From JADHLJ01 sp038118725 (lineage in GTDB: Bacteria; Pseudomonadota; Alphaproteobacteria; Thalassobaculales; Thalassobaculaceae), in contig JAYOIK010000108.1 of NCBI GenBank assembly GCA_038118725.1, forward strand, positions 1-12,549: a stretch of DNA of 12,549 nt, given 5' to 3'. The translations under genes and the position numbers were made by a program. Below are positions 1 to 7,568 of this stretch, in pieces. Each line of letters begins with the position of its first letter. The stretch's first letter is position 1. The notes under the pieces are model-generated. The model was given only the letters and a program-made list of their open reading frames with translations. It was not told the DNA's origin and made no database searches.

Positions 1-1002
1 GGCGTCCCCCGCGAATTCCCTGGGATCGGCATCCGCCAGGGCTGGGACACGCGTTACATGATGCGGCGTTCCGAGGGGATACCAATGGCCAGGATCGTTA
101 TAGGGACCGAAGACAACGCAGCAGGGCGTGTTCGAAGCGGCGGCGAGATGCATCGGCCCGCCGTCGGTGCCCAGAAACATCTCCGCCTCGGCCATGACGG
201 CGGCGCTTTGTCTCGGCGAGGCCGCGCCGCATAGGTCAAGGGTCGGGCCCCGCCACGCGCGGGCCAGCCGTTCGGAGCGCTCTTGGTCATCCGGCCCGCC
301 AATCATCACCAGGCCGAAGTCGGGAAGTGCTTCACAGAGCGCCCGCAACGCGACCTCCCAAGCTTGCTCGCCCCAATCCTTGGCGGGGATCTTGGCGCCG
401 ACGGCGGCGGCCACGAAACGCCGACCCGAAAAGGCCGCCGTGATCTTGTCGCGCGCGAAGTGACGTTCCTCGCTGGTGAAACGAAGATCCCGCGCGTCGG
501 CGCCGTCGATGTCCACTTGGCCCAGAGGCGCCAGGCATCGGGCGAGACGGGCCGCCTCGCTCTCGACCATTCCGTCGGGTCCGATCGGTCGGGGCGCGCG
601 TAGATCCGCTGAAAAAGGCGCGCCAAGGATCCGCCGGGCGCCCGAGGCCCTGAAGAACAGGACATCCCGCGCGAGGCTTGGCGTGCCGCGGTACTCCGAT
701 AGATAAATCAGAAGGTCGAGCCGTTCGGCTCGAATGCGCCGCGACAGGTTCAGCAGTGCGCGTGGATCGCGTTCGCCCACATTATACGGGATCACGGCGT
801 CGACCAGATTCATCGGGCCGATCACCGACATGACCGGCGCCTCGCCCTGTCTTGGATGATTGGTTAGAAGGCTAATCCGAGCCTTGGCGAAGTGTTCGCG
901 AAGAAACTTGAAACAAGGCAGGGCGACGGCGGTATCGCCGATGCTGCCGAGCCGGTAGATCAGGACGCGATCCGGTTCCGGCGCGTCGTTTCGCGGTATC
1001 AC
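1..1002 (-). CDS. GT9 family glycosyltransferase (heptosyltransferase-like), 3' end outside window
   Basis: Reading the minus strand from a GTG at 1002 gives 334 codons that stay open to the window edge, so the C-terminus is missing. The N-terminus carries RVLIYRLGSIGD (residues 12-23), the usual opening of the GT9 Rossmann fold. Residues 278-289 read GTDGGPMHLAAA, followed by VVFGPYNDPGHW, which is the donor-site signature of ADP-heptose:LPS heptosyltransferases. GT9 enzymes transfer heptose or related sugars at the cytoplasmic face of the inner membrane. Here the enzyme is the last visible gene of an export operon, only 21 bases after the Wzc-like gene, so it may build the exported polymer instead of LPS core. 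The GTG was chosen because it follows the upstream stop, a purine-rich GGGAC lies just before it, and no in-frame ATG precedes the first conserved motif. Family assignment is firm; sugar and acceptor are unknown. Confidence 0.88.
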   Translation of the reverse strand, partial: MIPRNDAPEPDRVLIYRLGSIGDTAVALPCFKFLREHFAKARISLLTNHPRQGEAPVMSVIGPMNLVDAVIPYNVGERDPRALLNLSRRIRAERLDLLIYLSEYRGTPSLARDVLFFRASGARRILGAPFSADLRAPRPIGPDGMVESEAARLARCLAPLGQVDIDGADARDLRFTSEERHFARDKITAAFSGRRFVAAAVGAKIPAKDWGEQAWEVALRALCEALPDFGLVMIGGPDDQERSERLARAWRGPTLDLCGAASPRQSAAVMAEAEMFLGTDGGPMHLAAASNTPCCVVFGPYNDPGHWYPLGTPHHVTRVPALADADPREFAGDA

Positions 1003-1023
1003 GACAGTCCCGTCTTTCCGGTC

Positions 1024-3339
1024 TCAGGTCTCGGCTTGAGAGCTGTAGTAATAGTAGTAGGTGTAATCCTGGCCATAGACCATCCGTTGGATGTTCAGAT
1101 CCACATGGGTCAAGGCGGTGCCGGGGAGCCGCGCGCCGGTTTCCACGATCTCGCGGATCGCTCGGTTAACGGATTCACGCGGTGTCTTCTCCCAGCGCAC
1201 GCAAAACACGGATTGATCGACTCTGGGCAGCAAGACCAGCGCGTCCGGCACCGACAGCACGGGGGGCGTGTCGAAGAGGATTAGATCAAACTGTCGGCTG
1301 GCGCGCGCCACGACCTGCGCCATGATATCCGAGGCCAAGAGATCGCCGGCGCTTTCGATTGGCCCGCCGGCCGTGATGTAGTGGATGCCCGACAGCATGT
1401 CAAATTCCATGACATCGTCAAACATCGCCTGGCCGGTGAGCAGATCCGACATCCCGACGAGATTGTCGACGCCGAGCTGAGTATGCACGTTCGGCAAGTG
1501 CATATCGCAATCCATGACCAGGACCCGGCGACCCGCGCGAATCGAAACGGCGGCCAATCCGAGCGTCATCGACGTCTTGCCCTCGCCTCGGATCGAGGAG
1601 GTCACCGCGATATGCCTGGTCGGGCGGTCGCCCGCCGCGATTGATAGCGCGGTTCTGAGCTTGCGAACGGATTCGGCGAGCCGGGCGTGGGGGCGTTCGG
1701 AGACGAATCTGAACAGGGGGCGGGTTCGGTTCCGGATCTCGCGTTCCGACGGCACCATCGTCAGCACGGGCAGGCCGGTATCCTGTTCCAACTCATGCAG
1801 CGTGCGATAGCCCGGGATCAGATATTCAAGACCGATACCCAGAAGCACCCCGAGAACGATTGAGACCAGAACCGACGCGAAAATCATGATCCGCTTGCGT
1901 GGAAAGACCGGGGTCCGCGGCGTGATCGCGCGCGAGATAACCCGAGCTTCGGCTTGCTGGAGGGTTCCGTCCTGGACGTCGGTTTCCTTCAGGCGTTCCA
2001 GCAGAACCTCGTAGAGCTGTTTGTTGGCGTTGACCTCGGTCGCGAGGGCGCGAATGGTTACCTCGGCCTCTCGTTCGAAATCGAATTGAACCTCCAGTTC
2101 CGCGACCAATGACTTGATCTTGGCGACCTTGGCGTCGGCGATGCGGGCCTCGGTTTCCAGGCGGCCGAGGATCTTCTTGATCTCGGCGGCGATTGTGGCG
2201 CGAAGATCGCCCAGCTGGCTGATGGTTTGCGCGACGGTCGGATGTCCATCGCGATAGCGGGCCCGCAACTCCGTCAGTTTATTGCGCAGCTGGGTTTCCT
2301 GAAGACGCAGGGTATGGATCAGCGAGGAGTCCAGCACGTTGGCCGCGCTATCTATGCCGCCGGGCTTGTCCACCAGATCGCGCACGCGTTCGTAGCGAGC
2401 CCGAAGGTCGGCGCGCTCGGTCTCGGCTTGCAGCAATGTCTGGGAGATCTGCGAAAGTTGCTGGCGCAGCAACGTGGCGTCGCCGATTTCGACGATACCG
2501 GCGGTGTTGCGATACTCCTCAAGCTTACGTTGTGAGTCGACGACGAGGCGGCGCATTTCGTCGACCCTTTCGGACAACCAGACCGATGCCCTCTCGGTCG
2601 ACTCGACTTTCTGATCCTGCTGTCCTTCGATATAGATCTCCGTCAGCATATTGGCGGCGCGGGCCGCGAGGGCCGGGTCGGTTGAAAAATATTGGATCGT
2701 AATCACCCGCGCGAGTGGAGCGGGGATCACAAAGGTACCACCCAGGAATTTGTCCACCGCGCCCTCAAGCAACTCCGCTCGGGTTTTCGGCACGGCGGGC
2801 GCCTTGGGCTTGACAACCAAAAGCTTGTCGAGAAACGGCAGGTTGAGCTTGTCGCGCACCCAGGAAATCGCTGGGTCCAGGTATTTGGCGCGTGCTTTCT
2901 CGACGGCGGAAGGCGGTTTCTTGGGGGCCAGCGTCGGGTTGAACTCAGGAGTGTCCAGAAGATTGAGGCGCTCCACCGCCTTGATGGCGACTTCGCGCGA
3001 TCTGATTACCTCGGCTTCCGTCTCCACCGTGCTCAAGTCGAAGGAGATGTCCTTCTGAACCGACTTGATATCGACGATCTGCTCCCGGTTGCCCTCGATC
3101 AGGATCCTCGCCGCCGCTTGATATCGCGGAGTGAGGTTAAACACCGCGAAGGTGACGATGACCGGAATGACGGCCATGCAGAACATCACGATGACCTTGC
3201 GGCGCCGCAGGACGCCCAGAAGCCATCTAAGGTCGATCTGTCGATCGGTGGTGGCCCGCTGCGGACGGATGACCTGGGCCTGTTCGGCCATCGGCGCGGT
3301 CTCCCCGCGAGGCTTGGGGAACTGCATGACGTCGGTCAT
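1024..3339 (-). CDS. Wzc/ExoP-type polysaccharide co-polymerase with fused tyrosine autokinase domain
   Basis: This 771-residue inner-membrane protein controls polysaccharide chain length and export. The N-terminal Wzz-type domain has a membrane helix at about 48-69 and a long, mostly helical periplasmic segment, with coiled-coil-like stretches at about 255-460. A proline-rich motif (TPRTPVFPRK, 473-482) precedes the second helix at about 485-508. The cytoplasmic BY-kinase domain shows Walker A (IRGEGKTS, 583-590), Walker A' (VLVMDCD, 606-612) and Walker B (LILFDTPP, 686-693). The tail has seven tyrosines between 755 and 765, the expected autophosphorylation cluster. The ATG start has a good ribosome site (GGAAGGGA) upstream. 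It lies 18 bases after the OPX gene, its usual partner. Length and single-chain architecture match ExoP/Wzc; the separated kinase form seen in Gram-positives does not apply. Phosphorylation presumably tunes assembly, which is inferred from the family. Confidence 0.94.
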   Translation of the reverse strand: MTDVMQFPKPRGETAPMAEQAQVIRPQRATTDRQIDLRWLLGVLRRRKVIVMFCMAVIPVIVTFAVFNLTPRYQAAARILIEGNREQIVDIKSVQKDISFDLSTVETEAEVIRSREVAIKAVERLNLLDTPEFNPTLAPKKPPSAVEKARAKYLDPAISWVRDKLNLPFLDKLLVVKPKAPAVPKTRAELLEGAVDKFLGGTFVIPAPLARVITIQYFSTDPALAARAANMLTEIYIEGQQDQKVESTERASVWLSERVDEMRRLVVDSQRKLEEYRNTAGIVEIGDATLLRQQLSQISQTLLQAETERADLRARYERVRDLVDKPGGIDSAANVLDSSLIHTLRLQETQLRNKLTELRARYRDGHPTVAQTISQLGDLRATIAAEIKKILGRLETEARIADAKVAKIKSLVAELEVQFDFEREAEVTIRALATEVNANKQLYEVLLERLKETDVQDGTLQQAEARVISRAITPRTPVFPRKRIMIFASVLVSIVLGVLLGIGLEYLIPGYRTLHELEQDTGLPVLTMVPSEREIRNRTRPLFRFVSERPHARLAESVRKLRTALSIAAGDRPTRHIAVTSSIRGEGKTSMTLGLAAVSIRAGRRVLVMDCDMHLPNVHTQLGVDNLVGMSDLLTGQAMFDDVMEFDMLSGIHYITAGGPIESAGDLLASDIMAQVVARASRQFDLILFDTPPVLSVPDALVLLPRVDQSVFCVRWEKTPRESVNRAIREIVETGARLPGTALTHVDLNIQRMVYGQDYTYYYYYSSQAET

Positions 3340-3357
3340 GTGTCGATCCCTTCCATC

Positions 3358-3960
3358 CTAGAACCACCGCCGCTGAATCTCGACGACGTCGCCGGGCAGG
3401 ATGCGGGTGTCCTTGCGTCCGGGAAATGTTCGCTTTTTCCCGAGTATCGGGCGTGTGATCTCTATCGCTTCCTGGGAAGCCCGCCGTGTATAGCCGCCGG
3501 CGAGGGCGACGGCCTTGCGAACGTCCATGCCGGCTTTGTACTCAAAACTTCCGGGCGATTTCACTTCTCCGGAAACGTAGAACGGGCGGTATTTCAGGAT
3601 TTCGGCATTTACCTTGGGATTGACGATGAAGTCCTTGTCCAGGGCTTGTGTCACCACGTCGCGAAGGCGAGAGGTGGTAAGGCCGGTGACCTTGATGCGC
3701 CCAATCAGGGGCATCTCGATTGTTCCATCATCCGCGACCGCGGTTTCGAGGGACAGATCAGGGTGCCCTAGCGTGTCGATCCGAAGCTGATCCCCTGGCG
3801 CGAATTCATAGCTCGAAAGATCGGCGGCATGCACCGGCGCCGCCACTGGACGCGGCTTGGGCGCTTCATCCTTGAAAGAGCAACCGGTCCAGCCGAGAGC
3901 GACGAGGGCGACCAAGGCCGCGCGCGCGATTTGCGAGCGCGCACGCTTAACGGAAGACAT
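3358..3960 (-). CDS. Short OPX polysaccharide export protein (GumB/Wza family)
   Basis: A 200-residue secreted protein. A hydrophobic signal (about 11-25) ends in GWTGC, with Cys27 as a possible lipidation site; the lipobox is imperfect because Trp sits at -3. The Poly_export domain covers about 51-120 (YEFAPGDQLRI, then DDGTIEMPLIGRIKVTGLT), and one SLBB domain covers about 127-165 (FYVSGEVKSPGSFEYKAGM). It is close in length to Xanthomonas GumB (about 213) and far shorter than E. coli Wza (about 379), with no C-terminal membrane-spanning helix. It would form the periplasmic ring that meets the Wzc-like protein. The ATG at 3960 is preferred over an in-frame TTG at 3978 because GAGGGGG lies a few bases before it. 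That start overlaps the end of the beta-barrel gene by 14 bases, implying translational coupling. Confidence 0.9.
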   Translation of the reverse strand: MSSVKRARSQIARAALVALVALGWTGCSFKDEAPKPRPVAAPVHAADLSSYEFAPGDQLRIDTLGHPDLSLETAVADDGTIEMPLIGRIKVTGLTTSRLRDVVTQALDKDFIVNPKVNAEILKYRPFYVSGEVKSPGSFEYKAGMDVRKAVALAGGYTRRASQEAIEITRPILGKKRTFPGRKDTRILPGDVVEIQRRWF

Positions 3961-5335
3961 CCCTGACCCCCTCGGCAAAGGCGTTGACGAGCCCCTTGTC
4001 GCCTAAACAACAGTTCTTGACCCCAAATCGAAGAAATAGGGTGGTTTCGTCGTAGCTCTCGCTGGCAATGGTCGAATCGCGGGATTCCAATCCTAGGTCT
4101 CCACGAATGAAGTAGCGATCTCCAATAAGATACATCGCTCCCACCGAGGAATGAACCGTATCGTCGTCTCTATTGATGCCTTCGAATTGGTCGCTTCGAT
4201 ATCCCACCGTCGAGGTAAAGATCAGGTGTTCAAACAATTCATAATCCAGGCTCAGATCGACACTGGCGGTGATCTTGCCGCCCCCCGTTTCGCTCTGCGC
4301 GTCATCGGTTCGAACAAGCGCGTCGTTACGAACCGTGATCAATGGCGTTGCGTTCCACCACAACTTGCTTTCCAACAGGAGAGAGGTGATGTCGGCATCG
4401 TTGGCCCTCTCGAAATCTCGATGGGTAATGCCGATTTTACCGACCGCCGCCGTAAGCGCGCTGGCGTCGACACGCCAACCCAGGGCAAGATTGTAGACGG
4501 TTGAATCCGAATTGACGTTCTGGTCGTAGGTCGTCACGGACACGCCGGGCACCGCGAACCAATCGATGGCGCCGCTCGTTGCGAGGGCGGCAATAGCGTC
4601 CAAGAAATACTCGTTACTGTCCAACTCGTTCCGGGAAAGCGTGTCGACTTTTTGATAGTCGTAGCGAATCGCTCTGGCGTTGACCCGGAACTTGACGTCG
4701 TTTTCCTGACCGCGACTGAACTGAGTTCCCAAAGTGTAGCGGTGGACGACCTGTGGCTCGAAACTTGGTCCCGCGTCGTCCGAGGAGCCTCTTGGCGATT
4801 GGACCCGCGCGGCCTCGACATCCCATTGCACGATATCATCGTTGACGAGGTCGTAGTGCCCACCCACGCGAGCGGTGATATCCAGCTTATTCTCACTCGA
4901 TTCGGACGCGAAGACACGTGCATCCGCCTTGAGCACCAGGTTCATCCCGTGTTTGTCCCAGTCGGTATGAATCGCCATGCGCGGCGTGACGCTGGTGAAC
5001 GCGGATGCCTTTTCGTTGTCGGCCGTGCGAAGGACGTTTGAGTTATACCCGGCCCCGGCTTCCACTCGGGTATAGACGGTCACTTGATCCGCGGGCTTGC
5101 GTGGGCCACTGCGTTCCTTGTCTCCCAAGAACGCGCGGAAGGAGAAGCCGTAGCTTTCGAAATCCAGGCGTGGTCGGGAGCGGACGGATTCATCGACCGC
5201 GGTTTGCCCGAAAACCGGCCCGCCAGGCAGGATCGTGACGAGGATAGCCAAGAAAATGATCGATGGAAAACCGCGGCGCCGAAAGGTGACTTGCGGCCAG
5301 CGCGTCGGATGCCAGCGGGGACTGAGGTTCGTCAT
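3947..5335 (-). CDS. Outer-membrane beta-barrel protein, BBP2-like, of polysaccharide export operon
   Basis: A 462-residue protein with a basic N-terminus and hydrophobic core at about 24-37, followed by a plausible signal-peptidase site near VFG-QT (43-44). The mature part alternates polar and hydrophobic residues in many short strands and contains GYNSNVLR (96-103), resembling the GYDSN motif of putative beta-barrel porin 2 proteins often encoded beside Wza/Wzc genes. It has no catalytic motif. It is the first gene of the operon and overlaps the OPX gene, so it probably provides or assists the outer-membrane conduit; this role is inferred. The ATG at 5335 was chosen because it sits directly before a good signal peptide, although its ribosome site (CTGGG) is weak; the longer frame would need a TTG at 5440. 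The last predicted strand (TTLFLRFGV) is followed by an unusual tail of about 20 residues that includes a Cys-Cys pair. Confidence 0.78.
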   Translation of the reverse strand: MTNLSPRWHPTRWPQVTFRRRGFPSIIFLAILVTILPGGPVFGQTAVDESVRSRPRLDFESYGFSFRAFLGDKERSGPRKPADQVTVYTRVEAGAGYNSNVLRTADNEKASAFTSVTPRMAIHTDWDKHGMNLVLKADARVFASESSENKLDITARVGGHYDLVNDDIVQWDVEAARVQSPRGSSDDAGPSFEPQVVHRYTLGTQFSRGQENDVKFRVNARAIRYDYQKVDTLSRNELDSNEYFLDAIAALATSGAIDWFAVPGVSVTTYDQNVNSDSTVYNLALGWRVDASALTAAVGKIGITHRDFERANDADITSLLLESKLWWNATPLITVRNDALVRTDDAQSETGGGKITASVDLSLDYELFEHLIFTSTVGYRSDQFEGINRDDDTVHSSVGAMYLIGDRYFIRGDLGLESRDSTIASESYDETTLFLRFGVKNCCLGDKGLVNAFAEGVRDVFR

Positions 5336-5476
5336 ATGTACCCAGCAAGAACTCACCAAGCTAACGTTGTTTCTGAAATTACCATGTTTACCAATTGACA
5401 GAAAAGGATTTTTTGGAGCATTGCGTTTCGCGATCGGCAATGCGTCCGTACGGAGCGTGTAAAGTGGGGGGTTTTG

Positions 5477-5504
5477 AGATTAAATTTTAGGAAAATTGTT
5501 TCAA
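5477..5504 (-). promoter_or_regulatory. Putative sigma-70-type promoter for the export operon
   Basis: On the minus strand TTGAAA (5504-5499) is followed after 16 bases by TAATCT (5482-5477). This would start transcription about 135 bases ahead of the beta-barrel gene ATG at 5335. The match to consensus is moderate and no start site is known, so this is a candidate only. Confidence 0.3.
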
Positions 5505-5509
5505 AATTT
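5482..5509. repeat. Inverted AT repeat within phased A-tracts
   Basis: AAATTTT (5482-5488) and AAAATTT (5503-5509) are exact 7-base inverted copies, and AAAATT (5492-5497) lies between them. Tract centres are about 10 and 11 bases apart, close to one helical turn. Such phasing can bend DNA or serve as an UP element or as the site of an AT-binding regulator such as MucR/Ros types. Which of these applies is not shown by the sequence. Confidence 0.4.
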
Positions 5510-5525
5510 GTCGCGTTGGTATAGA
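5496..5525 (+). promoter_or_regulatory. Putative extended -10 promoter for the EAL-like gene
   Basis: TTGTTT (5496-5501) lies 18 bases before TATAGA (5520-5525), and the -10 is preceded by TG plus one base (5517-5519), as in extended -10 promoters. Its -35 overlaps the candidate minus-strand -35, so the two promoters could compete. Match quality is modest. Confidence 0.28.
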
Positions 5526-5621
5526 CCGGTTTGTGGGAAATTACGCTTCCGTCGCGCAACTGGCATGATAAAACAATGACATCAAAGGATTTTCGCACCC
5601 CGTCCCTAGTGGAGGGTAAGC

Positions 5622-6863
5622 ATGGCGCTTAGCCAGATACAAAATCGCACCAGAGGTCCGAGTCAGGAGTATCTGCTCCTCGACTATATGCAACGCCTTG
5701 GCCGCAACATTGATGGCCGCATGGCGGTGCATATTCATTTGTCGCGTCTGCGCCCGCAGAATCGGCAGGACCATCACATCCGAATCGCCGCCGCGACCTT
5801 CGAGGGCATGGTGCAGAATTACGAGGGACAGATCTTCACCCTCAGCAATTCCGACCTGTTCTTCATTTGTAAGGACGCCGCGATCGAGGATATCGACGCC
5901 GCGATCATGAAGGTCCGCTATCTGTTCAGCGAGGACCCACTCTCCCAGGGCGACGACGAGGAAGATCTGGCCCGGTTCTGCACCTGGTACAACGTCACGA
6001 CCCAGCACGAGGATTTGCTGGATCTCGTCAAACAGATGCATCGGGAGCGGGAGCGCAAGAACCGTCTCGCGGTCACCCAGGATCGCTCCAATACCCGCAC
6101 GCGAAGCGGCAAGAAGTCTCTTGATCCGGAGCAACTGGGCAAGCTCGAGTCGTTTTTGATCCGGGCCGACCTTTCCAATCTGATGCGCCGCCAGCCGGTT
6201 TGCGCGATCACGCCGACGAACCCGAATCCCCAACCCGTGTTCCGCGAACTGTACATTTCTATCGCGGATCTGCAGCAAACAGTCCTGCCGGAATTCGACT
6301 TGTCTTCGAATCTCTGGCTATTCCAGCATCTGACACAGACCCTCGATTCACGGATGCTGTCGATGCTGATTCGAAACGATGATTCCTCCATTGCGTCGTC
6401 GTTCAGCATCAACTTGAACGTTCAGACCATTCTCTCGCCGCCGTTCCTCAACTTCGATTCAAGCTTGAAGGCGGTTGCGCGAGGCACGGTGGTCATCGAA
6501 TTGCAGGCGATCGATATCTTCGGCGAAATGGGCGCCTATATGTTCGCCCGGGATTTCATGCGCGAGCGTGGCTATCGGATCTGCCTGGACGGGTTGAATC
6601 ACCTGACCTTGCAGTTCATCGACCGAGATCGCCTCGGCCTGGATCTACTGAAGTTGATCTGGACGCCGGACATGGCCGATGACGTTACCGGAACCAGGGC
6701 GACGGAACTCAAGGAGCATGTTGATCGTTGCGGTCGCGCGCGGATTATCCTGTCGCGTTGTGATTCCGACGAAGCGGTCCGGTTCGGCCAGAGCCTCGGC
6801 ATCACCATGTACCAGGGTAGATACGTCGATCGATTGCTGGCCAATGAAAGCCGTCTCGACTAG
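5622..6863 (+). CDS. Degenerate GGDEF/EAL-like protein, probably non-catalytic
   Basis: A soluble protein of 413 residues with no signal or membrane helix. The N-terminal part (about 35-105; HIHLSRLRP, then FTLSNSDLFFICKD) resembles a worn GGDEF fold without a GG(D/E)EF motif. A charged linker (about 138-170, RERERKNR) leads to an EAL-like half. There SINLNVQTILSPPF (262-275) matches the NLS region, VVIELQAIDIF (290-300) the glutamate strand, LDGLN (322-326) sits where DDFG normally lies, LLKLI (342-346) keeps the lysine, and GITMYQGRYVDRL (393-405) matches the C-terminal QG motif. The EAL motif itself reads REL (208-210) and the EGVE loop reads RCDS (379-382). Loss of metal-binding acidic residues argues against phosphodiesterase activity; it may bind c-di-GMP or a protein partner. 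Start is supported by GGAGGG upstream. Domain calls rest on pattern alignment by eye. Confidence 0.72.
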   Translation: MALSQIQNRTRGPSQEYLLLDYMQRLGRNIDGRMAVHIHLSRLRPQNRQDHHIRIAAATFEGMVQNYEGQIFTLSNSDLFFICKDAAIEDIDAAIMKVRYLFSEDPLSQGDDEEDLARFCTWYNVTTQHEDLLDLVKQMHRERERKNRLAVTQDRSNTRTRSGKKSLDPEQLGKLESFLIRADLSNLMRRQPVCAITPTNPNPQPVFRELYISIADLQQTVLPEFDLSSNLWLFQHLTQTLDSRMLSMLIRNDDSSIASSFSINLNVQTILSPPFLNFDSSLKAVARGTVVIELQAIDIFGEMGAYMFARDFMRERGYRICLDGLNHLTLQFIDRDRLGLDLLKLIWTPDMADDVTGTRATELKEHVDRCGRARIILSRCDSDEAVRFGQSLGITMYQGRYVDRLLANESRLD

Positions 6864-6878
6864 CGATCCGAAACTCTA

Positions 6879-6894
6879 CCGAGACTACCCTCGG
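6879..6894. terminator. Weak hairpin between convergent genes
   Basis: CCGAG (6879-6883) can pair with CTCGG (6890-6894) across a 6-base loop at the junction of two convergent genes, partly inside the regulator's last codons. No T-run follows on either strand. It may slow both transcripts, but the stem is only five pairs. Confidence 0.2.
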
Positions 6895-7457
6895 GGCGCG
6901 TGCTTGTTCAGGATGCGTTGAAGCGTGCGTCGATGCATGCGCAGCCGGCGCGCGGTCTCGGACACATTGCGCCCGCATTGCTCGAACACGCGTTGAATAT
7001 GCTCCCATTTCACGCGATCCGCCGACATCGGGTTTTCCGGTGGCGGGGGAAGCGCGTCCTCATGGTCGAGCAGGGCCGCGGCCACGGCGTCCGCGTCCGA
7101 GGGTTTGGGCAGATAGTCGATCGCGCCGGCTTTGACCGCCGCGACGGCGGTGGCGATATTGCCGTAGCCTGTCAGGACAATGATCCGCGCGTCCGGCCTG
7201 GCCTCGCGCAGTTCCCCGACGATATCCAGGCCACTACCATCGGTCAGACGAAGATCGAAAACCGCGTAGGGTGGCTGGTCGCGGCGGGCCAGCTCCACGC
7301 CCTCGGCGACTGTCGCCACGGTATTGACCTCGAAACCACGCTTCTCCATCGCCCTGGCCAGGCGTTTGCGAAAGGGTTCGTCATCGTCGACGATTAAAAG
7401 CCGGCGATCCTCGCCGCTTTGGCTGGTTTCGACGGAACTCGGGGCGTTGTCCAACAT
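6885..7457 (-). CDS. regA: RegA/PrrA/ActR-family redox response regulator
   Basis: A 190-residue two-domain regulator. The receiver (about 18-130) has the acidic pocket at D24-D25, phospho-acceptor D68 in FDLRLTDGSGL, T96 in VLTGYGN and K118 in YLPKPS. A proline stretch (137-140) and ENPMSADRVKWEHIQRVFEQ link it to a Fis-type helix-turn-helix (about 155-186; NVSETARRLRMHRRTLQRIL). This linker and DNA-binding region are the hallmark of RegA, PrrA and ActR, which adjust photosynthesis, respiration, carbon or nitrogen fixation genes to redox state. It lies 111 bases downstream of the RegB-like kinase on the same strand, an arrangement closer to rhizobial actSR than to the Rhodobacter locus. The symbol marks family identity; actR or prrA would serve equally. 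The ATG is preceded by CGGAG. Confidence 0.93.
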   Translation of the reverse strand: MLDNAPSSVETSQSGEDRRLLIVDDDEPFRKRLARAMEKRGFEVNTVATVAEGVELARRDQPPYAVFDLRLTDGSGLDIVGELREARPDARIIVLTGYGNIATAVAAVKAGAIDYLPKPSDADAVAAALLDHEDALPPPPENPMSADRVKWEHIQRVFEQCGRNVSETARRLRMHRRTLQRILNKHAPRG

Positions 7458-7568
7458 TGGCGCGCCACTCCGGGCGTTGGCGAGATCTCATGGATAGGCA
7501 CCCACCATAACATGTCGGAAGCCTATTTGTGAGCGTGATAAGTTTCCGTGCCTCGGTGGTCAAGCAAC
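7458..7568 (-). other. Spacer between sensor kinase and regulator genes
   Basis: These 111 bases hold no gene. The spacer is long enough for a separate regulator promoter, but I see no clear -35/-10 pair or terminator hairpin, so co-transcription with the kinase gene remains the simplest reading. Confidence 0.4.

Larger units (their letters stand above)
5336..5621. promoter_or_regulatory. Divergent AT-rich control region between export operon and EAL-like gene
   Basis: These 286 bases separate two divergent genes and contain no convincing gene. The middle (about 5470-5510) is markedly richer in A and T than the rest of the window. It holds evenly spaced A/T tracts, promoter-like hexamers on both strands, and a 10-base palindrome TCCGTACGGA at 5445-5454. 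Near the plus-strand gene a strong ribosome site GGAGGG (5611-5616) precedes the ATG at 5622. The layout suggests shared control of the export operon and the EAL-like gene. Confidence 0.6.

Noticed and set aside
306..665. 119-codon minus-strand frame in the glycosyltransferase region
   Set aside because: It is out of frame with the continuous GT9 frame, which has family motifs at both ends.
2692..3771. 359-codon plus-strand frame
   Set aside because: It lies antisense to the Wzc-like and OPX genes, whose motifs are clear. The product shows no coherent domain and the frame arises from GC-rich codon bias.
5445..5454. Palindrome TCCGTACGGA as an operator
   Set aside because: Ten bases of palindrome without flanking symmetry are not enough in GC-rich DNA; kept only as a note in the spacer entry.
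5353..5598. 81-codon minus-strand frame in the divergent spacer
   Set aside because: It begins with GTG, covers the AT-rich promoter-like region and has an irregular composition unlike the surrounding genes.
5541..6278. 245-codon minus-strand frame
   Set aside because: Antisense to the EAL-like gene, with no ribosome site or recognisable domain; the plus-strand frame shows structured EAL-like motifs.
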